In this document: positions 10,727 through 22,010 of the stretch, piece after piece
How positions within the stretch are numbered: position 1 is the stretch's first letter
Layout of the letters: each line of letters starts with the position of its first letter
Assembly (NCBI GenBank): GCA_037044905.1
Contig: JBAOKB010000185.1
Coordinates: forward strand, 1 to 64,000
Direction of reading: 5' to 3'
DNA: 64,000 nucleotides
Source of the DNA: Hortaea werneckii
Lineage: Eukaryota > Ascomycota > Dothideomycetes > Mycosphaerellales > Teratosphaeriaceae
Made by a program: the position numbers and the translations under genes
Notes under the pieces: generated by a model
Database searches by the model: none
Told to the model about the DNA's origin: nothing
What the model saw: the letters and a program-made list of their open reading frames with translations, nothing else

Positions 10727-11545
10727 CTAGTATTGATCAATGACCTGCAATAATTCACTTGCCCAGAGTTTAGGATCGCTCATGAAACCGAGATGACCAC
10801 CTGGCAATCTCAAAACATCCCTTCCCATAGCCTCAGCGATCCTTGCAATTGGTGCGACAGATACTTCCTCTCCGGATTCTGTGCCTGCCGCCGGCACGAA
10901 TTTCTCTTTTAGTGCAACCAGGCCGTTGACATCGACCTTAGAAGTCGGATACTGTCGCAGCTCGAACTGGAACCAGAATTGAGCATTTGCTCGCATCTCG
11001 TGCGAATGTCCCGGGTGCATCAGCGATTGCATCAGAGCTCCTTCTTTAGTGACAGCCAGACTGCCGACGAAGGCGTCTATGGCAGCGATCGGGCCCGACT
11101 TGGTGTACAAGTCGTAGATATGGTTCACTGTCCTTTCACCTATTGTCTGAAATTCCTCCGGAAGCGCGCCGAACGCCGGGGGTTCATGGCACACGAGCTT
11201 GAGCACACTAGCAGGATGCTTTAGCAGTAGGTTGTAGCCCACGATGGCACCGGAAGAATTGCCGACCACGGTGGCGCCGATGTCTGGACTCAGATGCGCA
11301 ATGAGACCGGCGGCATCGTCTGCGTCGATGTTTAGACGGTCAGAATAGTCCTGAACGCCTGTGACGACACTGTCAGAAAAGCCTCGCCGGTCATAATAGG
11401 CGACTGTGTAGCTTGCGGATAGTTCTTGTGCCAAAGCTTTCCAGGACGATCCCCGACCGTCGGCGCCCGTGATACACAACAACAGAGGCCCGGATCCGAC
11501 TGTCTCGTAATGAAGATTGACACCTGGGAGTTGTAACGTCGGCAT
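10727..11545 (-). CDS. Alpha/beta-hydrolase
   Basis: Single exon, 272 residues, ATG start. The nucleophile elbow is GNSSG with Ser97 and the catalytic His is probably H251 in PGGHLGF. The oxyanion region (TGADGRGSSW) and YDRRGFSDS strand match the alpha/beta-hydrolase fold. There is no signal peptide, so it is likely cytosolic. The gene is convergent with the Zn2Cys6 regulator and divergent from the amidohydrolase, sharing a 456-bp promoter with it. In this setting an ester or lactone cleavage feeding a hydroxybenzoate into the pathway would fit, but the substrate cannot be read from the sequence. Confidence 0.85.
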   Translation of the reverse strand: MPTLQLPGVNLHYETVGSGPLLLCITGADGRGSSWKALAQELSASYTVAYYDRRGFSDSVVTGVQDYSDRLNIDADDAAGLIAHLSPDIGATVVGNSSGAIVGYNLLLKHPASVLKLVCHEPPAFGALPEEFQTIGERTVNHIYDLYTKSGPIAAIDAFVGSLAVTKEGALMQSLMHPGHSHEMRANAQFWFQFELRQYPTSKVDVNGLVALKEKFVPAAGTESGEEVSVAPIARIAEAMGRDVLRLPGGHLGFMSDPKLWASELLQVIDQY

Positions 11546-11738
11546 GACTGCGTTTGGAGCCCAAGGGTAGGTAGGCGTTGGACGATCTGTGGGATATTCC
11601 GCTAGTGACTGTGGGCCAGCAAGGGTATGGGGACGTAAGGCCCTTGGGTCTTAGTATTATCGAAATTGACCCTGTTCTGCCCGGAGGATTTAATGTTCTG
11701 GCTATTTACGACAGGAGGATCCCACCCCATTGTAAAGG

Positions 11739-11753
11739 TCCGAAGAGTTCGGA
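11739..11753. promoter_or_regulatory. Inverted repeat in divergent promoter, candidate regulator site
   Basis: TCCGAA-GAG-TTCGGA is a perfect 6-bp inverted repeat giving CCG-N7-CGG, the kind of half-site pair bound by zinc-cluster dimers. Two further CGGAG words follow at once. It lies between the divergent hydrolase and amidohydrolase starts. Confidence 0.4.
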
Positions 11754-12001
11754 GGGCTCGGAGCATTCGGAGGCCGCCACACAATCGACGAGCCAATCAA
11801 ATGCGATTCCGAAGAAAAAGACGGGTGACGCAGCGATTGGTCAAAGAGTTGGAACGGTGACCCTGCCGCACCCGTTCTGAACTACACATATAGTACGCCA
11901 CAGGACGTCTTTGAATGAATCTTCAGTCCCTCATTCTCTGCTGTTGGCATTGTTCCGTTACCACGCACCCCAACGCTGCATACACGGACGAAAACACGAC
12001 C

Positions 12002-12973
12002 ATGACGACCCAAGGAAAGATCGACGTGCACCATCATGTCTATCCGCCTGTCTTCACTCAGGCGCTCACGCGAGGTGGAGGTGACCCTTCTGGATGGTAC
12101 GTTCCGGACTGGACGGTCGAACTGGATGACGCCATCTGTGGCGAGCTGGGCGTTTCCACGGCCATATTGTCTTGCACAGCCCCTGGACCAGACATCGAGA
12201 AGGACATTGGTGATGCATCTGCCTTAGCGCGAAGTTGCAACGAGTACTGCGCGAAGCTTCGCAACGAGCAGCCGCACAGATTCGGCTTCTTCGCAAGCGT
12301 TCCCGACCTAAGCCATACCAAGGAGGCCCTCGCTGAAATCGCATACGCCCTCGATGAGCTTGCAGCCGATGGAGTCATCCTCTTGACCTCGTATGGGCAT
12401 TCTTCGCCCAAATACCTTGGCGATCCGTCCTTCAGCCCGATCTGGGACGCCTTAAGTGCACGCAACGCAGTGGTTCTCGTCCACCCGACGCACGCCGTTG
12501 GCTCATTGAGTGGTGTGAACAACCTGCCGCAGCCTGTCTTTGACTATCCTCATGAGACAGGTCGCACTGCGCTTGACCTGATGGTTTCACGTACTCTTAG
12601 CCGTCACGCGAAGGGATGCAAGATCATTCTCTCTCATTCGGGCGGAACCTTGCCATACTTGATCGACCGGGTCGCTGGTCTGTTGCCTCATTCGCCGCCC
12701 AGCTTCAACCCTGGCATGTCCCGCGATGACCTTCTGGAGCAGGCGCGAGCATTCTACTACGACACAGCAGCTGCTAGCAGCCCCATGCACCTCAAGGCCT
12801 TGTTTGCGCTTTTAGGAAAGGAAGGGAAGAGCCATGTGCTCTTTGGTTCCGATTTCCCCAACGCGCCGGCCGAGTCCATCAAGTATTACACAAGACAGCT
12901 CGCCCAGAACGTGGATTTCACCGCCGAGGATCTTGTCGCCAATGCTCTGGAGCTGTTCCCAAGACTTAAATAG
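12002..12973 (+). CDS. ACMSD-type amidohydrolase, probable (di)hydroxybenzoate decarboxylase
   Basis: Single exon of 323 residues from the ATG at 12002; an in-frame ATG at 11915 would add 29 residues of non-family-like sequence. The metal-binding HxH is H10/H12 (KIDVHHHVYPP), with further ligands expected in VVLVHPTH, ILSHSGG and LFGSDFPN. This is the amidohydrolase-2 family that includes ACMSD, gamma-resorcylate decarboxylase and 6-methylsalicylate decarboxylase; these remove CO2 from aromatic acids with a Zn or Mn ion. With a monooxygenase, hydroxyquinol dioxygenase and maleylacetate reductase next door, decarboxylation of a resorcylate-type acid is the best guess. 6-Methylsalicylate is the main alternative. 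Confidence 0.88.
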   Translation: MTTQGKIDVHHHVYPPVFTQALTRGGGDPSGWYVPDWTVELDDAICGELGVSTAILSCTAPGPDIEKDIGDASALARSCNEYCAKLRNEQPHRFGFFASVPDLSHTKEALAEIAYALDELAADGVILLTSYGHSSPKYLGDPSFSPIWDALSARNAVVLVHPTHAVGSLSGVNNLPQPVFDYPHETGRTALDLMVSRTLSRHAKGCKIILSHSGGTLPYLIDRVAGLLPHSPPSFNPGMSRDDLLEQARAFYYDTAAASSPMHLKALFALLGKEGKSHVLFGSDFPNAPAESIKYYTRQLAQNVDFTAEDLVANALELFPRLK

Positions 12974-14308
12974 TCAATCTAATACGAGTCTTGGCATGTA
13001 TTGCAATCAGTCTGTTCGTCACTTGTCAAATTAGTCACGCCTCATATATCTTTGCCATTCATGATCAACGTGATGTCTAAGACCATGCCTGCGTTGGAGA
13101 CCTGATATGTACTTCCTCACTAGCAATGCAGTCAATAGCCAAGCAACCATCAGGTGTGGCGGTAAAGTCATCAGCGCAGATGTCGGAAGCCATGATATGC
13201 TTAGCTATTGGGCATATGTCAAAATCCCTGGTCCGCTGAAGACAGCTGCTAAGTACACCATCTGATTCAATAGTAACATCTTTGTCGGCAGCGATACGGC
13301 TGTCGTTTCCTCCAATACCATTATTTTTCCTCTCTGTCGTCACTTGAGCCGCACGCGATGCCTCTTTTTACAGATTGACTATGCAAACGTCCGACATCTC
13401 CTTAAACATCCCATCACCTGCACATAGTCCAGTCCCGTCCCACCTTACGACGCTGCTGTCGCAAAGGAATCTGTCCACCCTTGCTCTTCCTTCGATCTCA
13501 GAACGAAGCACAATCTTCTGCAGAAGGTCTTGCTATCCGAGAACCCTCCACTTCGGAAGGCAGTGTCCTTATCATCGGCCCAGAAGATGGCGAAGCGCGA
13601 CGAGATAGTCTTTAGCTACTAACCCGAGCATCTCAATTCCAGCCGCCGCCTTACTGCTTGTGAGCTACAGCACAGACTTGTGGGCACAGGACTCGAGCTC
13701 AAGTTTCGTGTGAGAAGCAGGATATGTTGCATTGGACGCAATTTTCCGAGGATTGAGATGGTGAGAGTCAGTCCCAAGCTGACAGAAGCTGTTGTGTTGT
13801 CGCCGTGTGGATTATGCACATTCGACCGAAACCTGTCCAGGTAGGTATCGTGAGTTACTAGTACTTACAGCGGCAAGATTCCATTTCCGATCCGGTGGCT
13901 AGATAGACCTAGATCTTGATACGTCTGGCCAGTCACGACTTCGCTGAGATGGATGTTTGTTAATCTTGCGTCGTGACGATGGATGTCTTTGAACCCATGC
14001 AAGTCGCAGTTTCCTACACCTAGTGTTGTTCTGGTCGCACGACTCTTCACAAAAATCGAGGAGGCTTGGGTCGCAAATCGACCTCAAAGACTTCGGTCCT
14101 TATCATCTCGGCAGCTGCAAATTCACCCAGATCATTGACTCCAATATGCTACGCGCTCTGCGCTAGTGTACAGCGGAGTCGCTTGGAGCCAGGAGATCGG
14201 AGGAGTGCCAGGTGGCTTTCGCGATGGATGACGCACAACTTGAGTCTCTTACTGCTAAGAAAATCGACAGACTGGAAACCGTTCATGTCACAGACCCAAA
14301 TTGCTTGA
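12974..14308. other. Gene-poor spacer inside the cluster
   Basis: About 1.3 kb with only short overlapping reading frames on both strands and none with a recognisable domain. A stretch near 13640-13830 (+) reads as about 60 residues of fairly ordinary protein without a start, so a decayed gene is possible but not supported. Confidence 0.4.
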
Positions 14309-16525
14309 CTAGGCCTGGCGTGCCATAATAGAATCCAGGTATCTGCTCACTAGTGGCACATCCTCGAGCGCAGCTACCATCCCAACATACCCGTCCGGCC
14401 TAATGACCGCAATCCCGCCTTGGTCACTCTTCACACCGAATATACCATAGGCGCCTTCGGCGCCGAGTGTGTGCAGCTTGCCGTCACCAGCTTGTCCCTC
14501 GGGCAACTCACCCGGCCGTGCGGAGTGGAACCGCATTTCGGCACCCTTGCGTATGATGGCAGGCAGTGCTTTCCAAGCTATACCTCTGATCGGGTCCGGT
14601 AGACTGTGTAAGACTGTCAGCTGTACTAATGTCGGAGGGTACCTTGTGAGCAAATTGTCGATTTGGTTCAACGCTTTTGCAGATGCTCCTTCGGGGTTGA
14701 GCAGGTCCGTCGAAGCAGGTACAAGAAGACCGAATCGTCCGATAGACGGGAAATCTGTACGATGGGTTAGACGAGGATGCTGTAGCTTAACCTGGAAGCA
14801 TTTCGTAGTAGCTCACCATCCTGCAGATTCCAGGGAGCACTGTCAGCATGACGCAAAACCCGGACATTGAACAATCGCCGGCCTGGTTTGAGAACACCGT
14901 TTAGGTATTGATCGCCTTCGATCAAGCCAGGCCTGTGAGAATTCAAGACTAGATCGCTTGTAGGATACTCGATTCCACAGCCAGTCGTGAACCCATTGAT
15001 CTTCCTGAACACATCCTCGAAGTCTTGACTGGTCAGTGAAGACTGTCCGTTGCCGCTGTCATCTATTGAGTCGGAGAACATCGAAGAGGACTGATTGTCG
15101 CATGCGATCAGTTCGGCTGCTACAGCTCGCCGCTCGGTTTCGTAAGAGTCCAAGAGCGTCCCTGACTCAGATGCGATGCCCTGCAAGTGGAATGCGAGCT
15201 TCCAAGCCATATTGTAAGAATCCATCATTGAAACATTCATGCCTTGACCGGCTTTTGGCGAGTGCGTGTGGCAAGCTAGTCCACGCAGCGTGTCAGTCAA
15301 ATGGAAACGCCACCTGGCAGAGTTGTAAACTCACCGTCTCCAGCGATCAAAACTCTAGGGACACCCCCGTCATCCCTCACACAGAACTTATCAGCCATTC
15401 TCTGACCGATCTGATAGGCAGCCCACCAGTCCACCTCTGTGCCTGCTTTCACAGCAAATTCATAGGGGCGCAATGCGGTCTTCGCTTGTTGAAGAAGGCC
15501 TTGAAGTGTGATTTGAGCTCTTTTCTGGCGCGCTTGTTCTCGCGCGTCTAGCTCCTTTTCAGAATGACGCATGCCATCAATGCCAGAATCTGGACGACGG
15601 CTTGCGTCAGCGCCATCGTCTACTTGAATGTACAGGCGGGTGAGGTAGTCGCCCGAAGGGATGCGCTCCCGAGGAATGATCATAACGGAGCCGGAATCGC
15701 TGTGGATCGCGCATCGTCGCCGGATGTCGGGAAAGTCAGTGTCCACGACCAAGTCCACTACACCCCAGATGTGATCTCGAGTGTCACCCTTCAGGTCGAG
15801 TCCAAAGGCCTTTCTCACTCTGGAATGCGCACCATCGCAACCAACGATATGCTTTGCTCGGATGGTGTTGTAGGAGACGCTGTTGCCGTGCGAGATTGTT
15901 TTGATAGTAGCCTCCACTGGATACGTGGGATCGGACTCGGGGTCAAATACGACAGAGTCGACACAAGTATTGTAGCGCACGCCTCTAGCGGAATAGCGCG
16001 CCAAATCGTCCTTGAGGATGCGCTCGATCCTGCCTTGATGCACCGTAAACTCCTGGGGATAGCGTGCTAGCACGCCGATATTTGGGACAATGTTTGTCCT
16101 CGTGATGCCATCGATACAAGGGTTCCAAAAAGCAACTTCCCACATCTGGCAGGCCTCGTTCAGGATCTCGTCTGCAATGCCAAGACTTTTGAAGACTTCC
16201 AAAGTGCGCGGCTGGAGTCCATCCGCCTGGCCCGCTACGTTCGAGCCGTCTTTGCTGTCAACGCACAGGAGGCGATCATCTCCTATTCCGTACCGGCTAA
16301 GTAACAGAGTCAACATCAGCCCCGCTGGACCAGCCTGACCTGCATTTTAGCATATTGCTCGGTCAAATTAGATCATTGCGGAAGACTTACGCCAGCGACT
16401 ATCACGTCGTATTTACTCTCATCGCTCACAATCGGAGTCGAGCCTAGATTGGGCAAGGCTGGTGCTCTAATTGATTCGACTCGAGAGTCTCGGTCGCGGC
16501 CGGAATTATCAAGGAACACTGGCAT
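14309..16525 (-). CDS. FAD-dependent aromatic hydroxylase (phenol 2-monooxygenase type)
   Basis: Four exons (16525-16391, 16334-15335, 15275-14817, 14754-14309) with introns of 56, 59 and 62 bp, giving 679 residues. An upstream in-frame ATG at 16687 would add 54 residues; I prefer the shorter form as closer to the family. Splicing rebuilds the dinucleotide-binding motif VAGAGPAGLML and the FAD motif GDACHTHSPKAGQGMN. GCDGAHSRVRKAFG is the conserved DG motif. The C-terminus is the thioredoxin-like phenol hydroxylase dimerisation domain (IRPDGYVGMV). The enzyme uses NAD(P)H and O2 to hydroxylate a phenol ortho to an OH group. In this cluster resorcinol to hydroxyquinol is the likely step; the exact phenol is inference. 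Confidence 0.88.
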
Positions 16526-17271
16526 CTGGGACGGTGTCGGCAAGACTTGGATCAGATCAAGGCAACGAAAGGACACGCTTGGTGCAAGATTGCAGCTTGC
16601 AGAGCTGTGGGAGAGTAAAAGTCGCAATGCCCAACCTATGTGCCGTGAGGCCCTACCGCGTTGCAGTGTCGGCTTCTCCACGTTCATGGTTGTTTACGGT
16701 ATGGTTTGTGGCAACCCAGTGGACCCCCGCTCCCCTGCAATTGATGTCATGTGATAGATGTTGTCATCGATGAATCGCTCTACAGCCAAAATAACCTTTC
16801 CCTACACTCCGCACTCCATAATACAAGCCGTAATGTGGGTTTGTGAACAACAACTCCCATCGAGGTATTCAGCCGACACTGCCTTCTCCGATCGCAGCAT
16901 CTCCCTGGGTTGCTTCGGATGATCACTGCAGATTGTTGACATTCCTCAGAATGAGATGCGTGGTCAAAGGACTCTTCAGGTTGGTATGGACTGTGAAAAG
17001 CGACGAGGCTCTCGAACCTGCGCCAGAGTGGAAAGGTCGGAAGTTTCAAACCCCGTGTGCGGCCTGATTGGCCATTGACATCTGTCGATGCAATTGGGGG
17101 CTTTAGGAGGCATTCTGTGTTAGCATAGAACCCAGCATATTTCTTCAACGAGCTACCTGGTGCTTCCGGAGGTACTCAGATCGAGTTTCACTTCAAATAG
17201 ATCGGACAGCTAATCAAAGGAGGGTGGATTGGGTGGTCTCGCAAGTTTTTACAATCTCTTTCGACAGTTGA
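16526..17271. other. Spacer between monooxygenase and dioxygenase genes
   Basis: Upstream region of the monooxygenase and downstream region of the dioxygenase. Short CGGA words occur (for example near 16916) but no symmetrical site comparable to 11739-11753. No gene seen. Confidence 0.45.
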
Positions 17272-18404
17272 TCAATCTACCTCTGGCACCGGCAATCCAT
17301 GCCAGAGTTTCATATTTCGCCCTTGTTCCTTCATGGCCGCTATTGCCTTCTCCTCTCTCAAAAGCCTCGCTTCTGTATCAGTCGCCAAAACGAAGTGATA
17401 CTTAAGTAACTTCGAGCCTGCGACAACACCAAATTTCTCCGCCTGCGCAGGGCTGACACGGCCAAGGCCGACGATCAGAGCTTCCTTGACGCCGAAAACG
17501 GGATCGGAAGTCTCGAATTCTGACCCTCGGATGTATAATGCTCTAAGAACGAGAAGTCAGCTTGCATACATAGTAGCACTCTGCTTGCCTGGCAAAGCGC
17601 TTACGTGATTAGCTTGTCGTAGCCCGGCTTGTCGAACATGAAGTGCATGTGACTCGGACGATAACAGTGTCGTTTCAGTTGACAGAGCAGCTGTCCAACT
17701 GGCCCGTCAGCTGGAATTGGGTACGGGACTGGGACGATAGCCTTAAACCAGAACGTGCCGTCGTTCCCACTAGTCAAGATGGCACGCTGGTCTGGCCCGT
17801 CTCTCCCCGGATATTGTACATCGTAAAAGCCCTTGCTATCTGTCTCCCAGATGTCAATCTTTACTCCTTCGATCGGCTCGCCGATAGAGTCTTTAACATC
17901 GCATAGCACAAGACAATCCTCGCCGTCCGGATCGTGCGCGATAAGTGCACCGTTCTCGGCGATTGTGGCTTCATGCGAATGGAAAGGCCCGAGAACCGTA
18001 CCCTCAGTACAACCGGACGGTTTAGGATGGTCGATACTGTCGACTAACAGAGACAGGCCTAGTATATCAGAGAGTAGAATGAATTCCTGGCCATGTCAGC
18101 CATCAACGCGCCCCGAAGATGATTTACGGGACTCGATGGGCCAAGGAGGAGGGTAGCAGTAACGTACTTGACGAACATCGGTACAGGCTTGGCCGACTGA
18201 TGTAAAGAATTCGATGCCTTGCATCCAATCGTCTAGGCTGAGACGCGTCTCGCGTGCAAAGTCGTGCAGATGTTGCACTGCACGCTCCAGAATGTATTTC
18301 AGTCTGGGATGTTCGCATTGTGAGTTGATCAACTTGACGTTGGCGGTGATGTTCTCAGTCGTTAGATCCTTGAGCGGAGGGACCGTGACTAGGGAGGGAT
18401 CCAT
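17272..18404 (-). CDS. Intradiol ring-cleavage dioxygenase, probable hydroxyquinol 1,2-dioxygenase
   Basis: Three exons (18404-18168, 18086-17605, 17542-17272), introns of 81 and 62 bp, 329 residues. The N-terminal helical linker domain is followed by the beta-sandwich with four Fe(III) ligands in family order: Y167 (GFYDVQY), Y201 (PYPIPADGPVG), H225 and H227 (YRPSHMHF). TEGTVLGPF is the typical catechol/hydroxyquinol dioxygenase signature. It opens hydroxyquinol (1,2,4-trihydroxybenzene) between the adjacent OH groups to give maleylacetate. The nearby maleylacetate reductase favours hydroxyquinol over catechol as substrate. It shares a divergent promoter with the C2H2 regulator. Confidence 0.92.
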
Positions 18405-18852
18405 GGTGGGCTACTTTGGGTGAAGGACGTCTGCGTCTGCCCGCGTACGGACCCGTCCCCATGTGGCGGACTTATACCGCTCACGAACAACAACTTACTA
18501 GTAACATCCATGGATACTACCTACTAGTAACATACTATGGATGAGATCCATCCGATGGTGCGTGCTATCATGGCCACCGGACAGAGGCGGCTCGGGCGGA
18601 TGTGGCAACTTGAATCCGCTTTCCCCCTCCCCCTCCCCCTCCCCCTGCCTTCCCCCCACTCCCAACCCCACAGCCGCCACCCGACCCCGCCCGCCCCCGC
18701 CCTTACCCCATGACACCAACAGTTGACACTGTAGCGCCGTGACGCATCGCAACCCGTCCGCCACATTGTGACATGAGGTTGCCAGCGTCAGAACAACCTT
18801 AACACGAGAACCGGCGGCGCGGAGGTTGACCGACGCCGCGTATGGCTGGAAC
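18405..18852. promoter_or_regulatory. Divergent promoter: dioxygenase / C2H2 regulator
   Basis: A 448-bp region between two head-to-head start codons. It contains a (CCCCCT)n-like C-rich tract at about 18625-18660 and GGCGG words near 18590. Shared control of the enzyme gene and the regulator gene is likely from the layout; no specific operator can be named. Confidence 0.45.
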
Positions 18853-18860
18853 ATGACGAG

Positions 18861-18906
<46 letters not shown>

Positions 18907-21177
18907 GATCCCAGGCGCTTCCGTTTCCGTTGTAGCCACGCCGGTTGCTCCTACAGCTTCCCCAAATCCGAGCACTTGGCCCGCCACGAGCGCACGCACT
19001 CGGGATCCAGGCCGTACCCCTGTGCAATCTGCCATCGCCGTTTCGCGCGTCACGACGCCCTCGTCCGCCACACGAGATTGCACAGCCAGGGCGGTGCTGG
19101 CGGCCCGGGCAACACTCGCTCATCAACCACCACGACGGCCACGGAAGCGCAAGGCAGCACGGCCGACAACGTCACTCTCGGCAGAAGAGAGTCCCCCCTC
19201 TCCTCTTCCACAGCGACTTGCGCCCCATTCGCAGACGGCGCCGAGGCCCTCGAACAAGTTGCCGCTGCATGCCCTCGTCCAGCAGGAGCTCGACATAGTG
19301 GTCCCCCCCAAGGCCTCGTCGACATCGATGCTCTGGCGGGCCCGGGCGATGCCTTCTGGCAAGACTTCCTCCCTCCAAGCAGCATTCCTTGGGAGGATGC
19401 GCCGAGTCGCCTGCGAATCGACCCCGGCCCAACCGGATTCTCGCCGCCGCAAAATGTCTTTTCCCTGCCTGTGGCTGACCATGATAGTCTTGATGTCAGC
19501 ACCGCGCCAATCTCGACTGGAGAGCAGCCTGCTGGGGAAAGTCCTTCTGCAGAGTTGATCCACCAGGCAGTCGAATGCCTCAACGGCATTGTGTACAGGT
19601 TGCCGTCCCGCCTTACTATGCCTCTGGAGATTGGCGATGGCTGCAACTTTGGTAGCTCCCTCAATGACTATCTGGATATCTTCTTAGCCCGCTTCCCGTC
19701 TGTGCTCTCGGTTTTCCATAAGCCCACATTCAAGATTGGCGAGACCGCACCTTCAACCCTCTTGCTTATGTTGGCACTAGGATCCAACTTTCTTGGGACT
19801 CCTGAGGCGGTCTCCAAGGGCGAATCGCTATGGAAACTCGCACATGCCGTTGCCACTACGTGCTGGTCTACGCTCGTGGCCAACCGAGGTCCATGGGATC
19901 CTTGCAATGGCGTCCAGCTGGTTCTGACGGCTGCATTAGGCCAAACTTATACGCTCATGTCAGCAAGTAAAAAATTGAGGACTACAGCGCAAGTCGTTCA
20001 TGACCTCGGATTCCACTGGGCCCGACAATGCGGCATGTACGACATTGAGTACGCCAGTCCCGCTGCGGCAGAAGACCAAGTACTCCCGTTGATGAGTCGC
20101 TGGAGATCTTGGGCAGCCAGCGAAACCCAGCTTCGTGCCCTGTTGGCGCATTACATCCTCGACGGACACATTGCACAGGTCTCGGGCGAAAGCGTTTGCG
20201 TCCGGCACAGCATTAACCCTTTGCCCATGCCTGTGCCCGATGCCGTCTTCGAAGCACCCGATGCTCATGCGTGGAAGATCGCGATGGCAGCTTGCGAGCC
20301 TGCTCAGATCACTTTCCGTGAATACATACTGAATCTTTTCCGCGGCAACTCCCATCGTTGTGATGCACGGCCGCTCTCAGAAACCTCCATCTTCGTCGTC
20401 CTCGAATGTTTCCAATCGTTCGCATCCGAAAGGCAGGAGGCCGGTGGTGATGCTATCGGTCTGCCCTCGCAGCGGGAGGTTATCGACGCGATGACTAGCT
20501 TCTATCAATCCCAGATTATGACGCTGAGTCCACAAGGACAGAATCACCAAGCACTGCGCTGGCACTCGATCTTGGGATTCTCAGTGCGCACCAATATCCG
20601 CGATATCTGTCACCGACTGTGCGAGGTCGCTGGGACGCCACAGCCCTTCTTCCCACCCCGCAAAGACACTGGTCGCGTTTCGAAGCTCGATGATATCTGG
20701 CACTGGGTGAATGGTCAGGAGGGGCGGCAGGCACTTTTGCATTCTTTCGCTATTTGTGACAGAATCAACGACTTGCGCCTGGGCCACGCATCGGGAATAC
20801 ATGTCCCATTCGCTGCGTTTTATGCCGCGGTGACAATGCTCGCATTCCTAAGCACTGGTAGCTCGGTCGTTGCTGTACCGGCCGCAATCGATTGGACTGC
20901 TAACGCGGAAAATGAAGACTTGTATAGGGCAGCGGACGCCATGAAAGGAACTCTAAGCTTCGTCAACTGCGCCGTCGACGATAGAGGCGTGACTCGGAGT
21001 TTACAAGTCGATGTTCATGGCTTACGTAGGCTACTGCGGACATCCGGCGAAACCTGGGGGATATGTATTCCCATGGAAGCGACCTTAAAATCACTCTATG
21101 GAGCTATCTCGTGGCTCAGTCTTATGGCAGAGGGCAGCTTCCTACGAGGTTCAGGGGTAGTGGACGATATTGGATGA
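18853..21177 (+). CDS. C2H2 zinc-finger / fungal_trans transcription factor with polyQ
   Basis: Single exon of 774 residues from the ATG at 18853. After MTS come 15 glutamines, then two C2H2 fingers: the first with C-x4-C (CSHAGC) and the second YPCAICHRRFARHDALVRH. The central and C-terminal parts form a fungal_trans domain (IDWTANAENED and surrounding helices). This C2H2 plus fungal_trans arrangement is common in ascomycete regulators of carbon-source or secondary-metabolite genes. The gene is divergent from the dioxygenase and convergent with maleylacetate reductase, so a pathway-specific role is likely. How it shares work with the Zn2Cys6 protein is unknown. Confidence 0.88.
18862..18906 (+). 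repeat. CAG trinucleotide microsatellite encoding polyQ
   Basis: Fourteen CAG units plus one CAA immediately after the start region of the C2H2 regulator. The tract is nearly pure and so likely to vary in length between strains. Confidence 0.95.
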
Positions 21178-21359
21178 TGATGAGCCTTTTAGGAATACAA
21201 CATGTCCTATGTCAACTTTTAAAAAAAGACTGGTCATTCATATCGCGCACAAGCCCCATAAGAGGTCTACGCCGAGCCGGGTGCAGGTCCGAGACACAGT
21301 TTCGTGAGCTCGAGGAAGGTCAATCATGGGGTCCTGCCATGGACACGTTCACAACTTTG

Positions 21360-21979
21360 TCACAAGTCGCTACAAGCTGCTTCACCCGCCCAGCAACGTC
21401 GCACGACTTCCACTAACTTCTCTTTCTCGAGGTCCCGCGGGTTCCAGTAAGCTTGGTCAACGGTCATTGCAGCAACCTTTTCAACATCAGTTTCCTCCAT
21501 GCCGAATGACTTCAAATCTCTCTTGACTCTCAACCTGTCCAGAAAGAGGTTGAGGCCCTGCACTGCAGAGCCTCCAGATCCAGGCAGCACTGCGGCAAGT
21601 CTGTCCATGGCAGAACCGACGGCAGGCGCATTGTAAGCCATTGCGTGAGGCAGAACAATGGTGTGTGTTTGGGCGTGCGGGAGACCGAAGGAGCCTCCAA
21701 GGGTATGACACAATTTGTGATGGAGAGACATCCCAACAGTGCCCAGACACATGCTGCACAAGAGGGCACCATACTGGGCTGCCGAGCGGGCCTCGAGATC
21801 GTAGGACTGGTCCATCAGTATCGGTAATGCTTTGGCAAGGTTAGCAACGCCCTCGAGGGCGAGCGAGTTGATGATGGGATTGGTGTTGCGTGCATAAAGA
21901 GCTTCGACTAGACGGGTCTGAATGAGCTGGGTGCTAACACAGAAGTCTGCTTTAACCAAAAAAAAAAAAAAAAAAATTA

Positions 21980-22010
<31 letters not shown>

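Noticed and set aside
13077..13343. 88-codon minus-strand frame in the cluster spacer
   Set aside because: No domain, no splice partner and no conservation that I can judge; not supported as a gene.
18799..19126. Poly-Leu/poly-Ala minus-strand frames
   Set aside because: They are the complement of the CAG tract in the C2H2 regulator.
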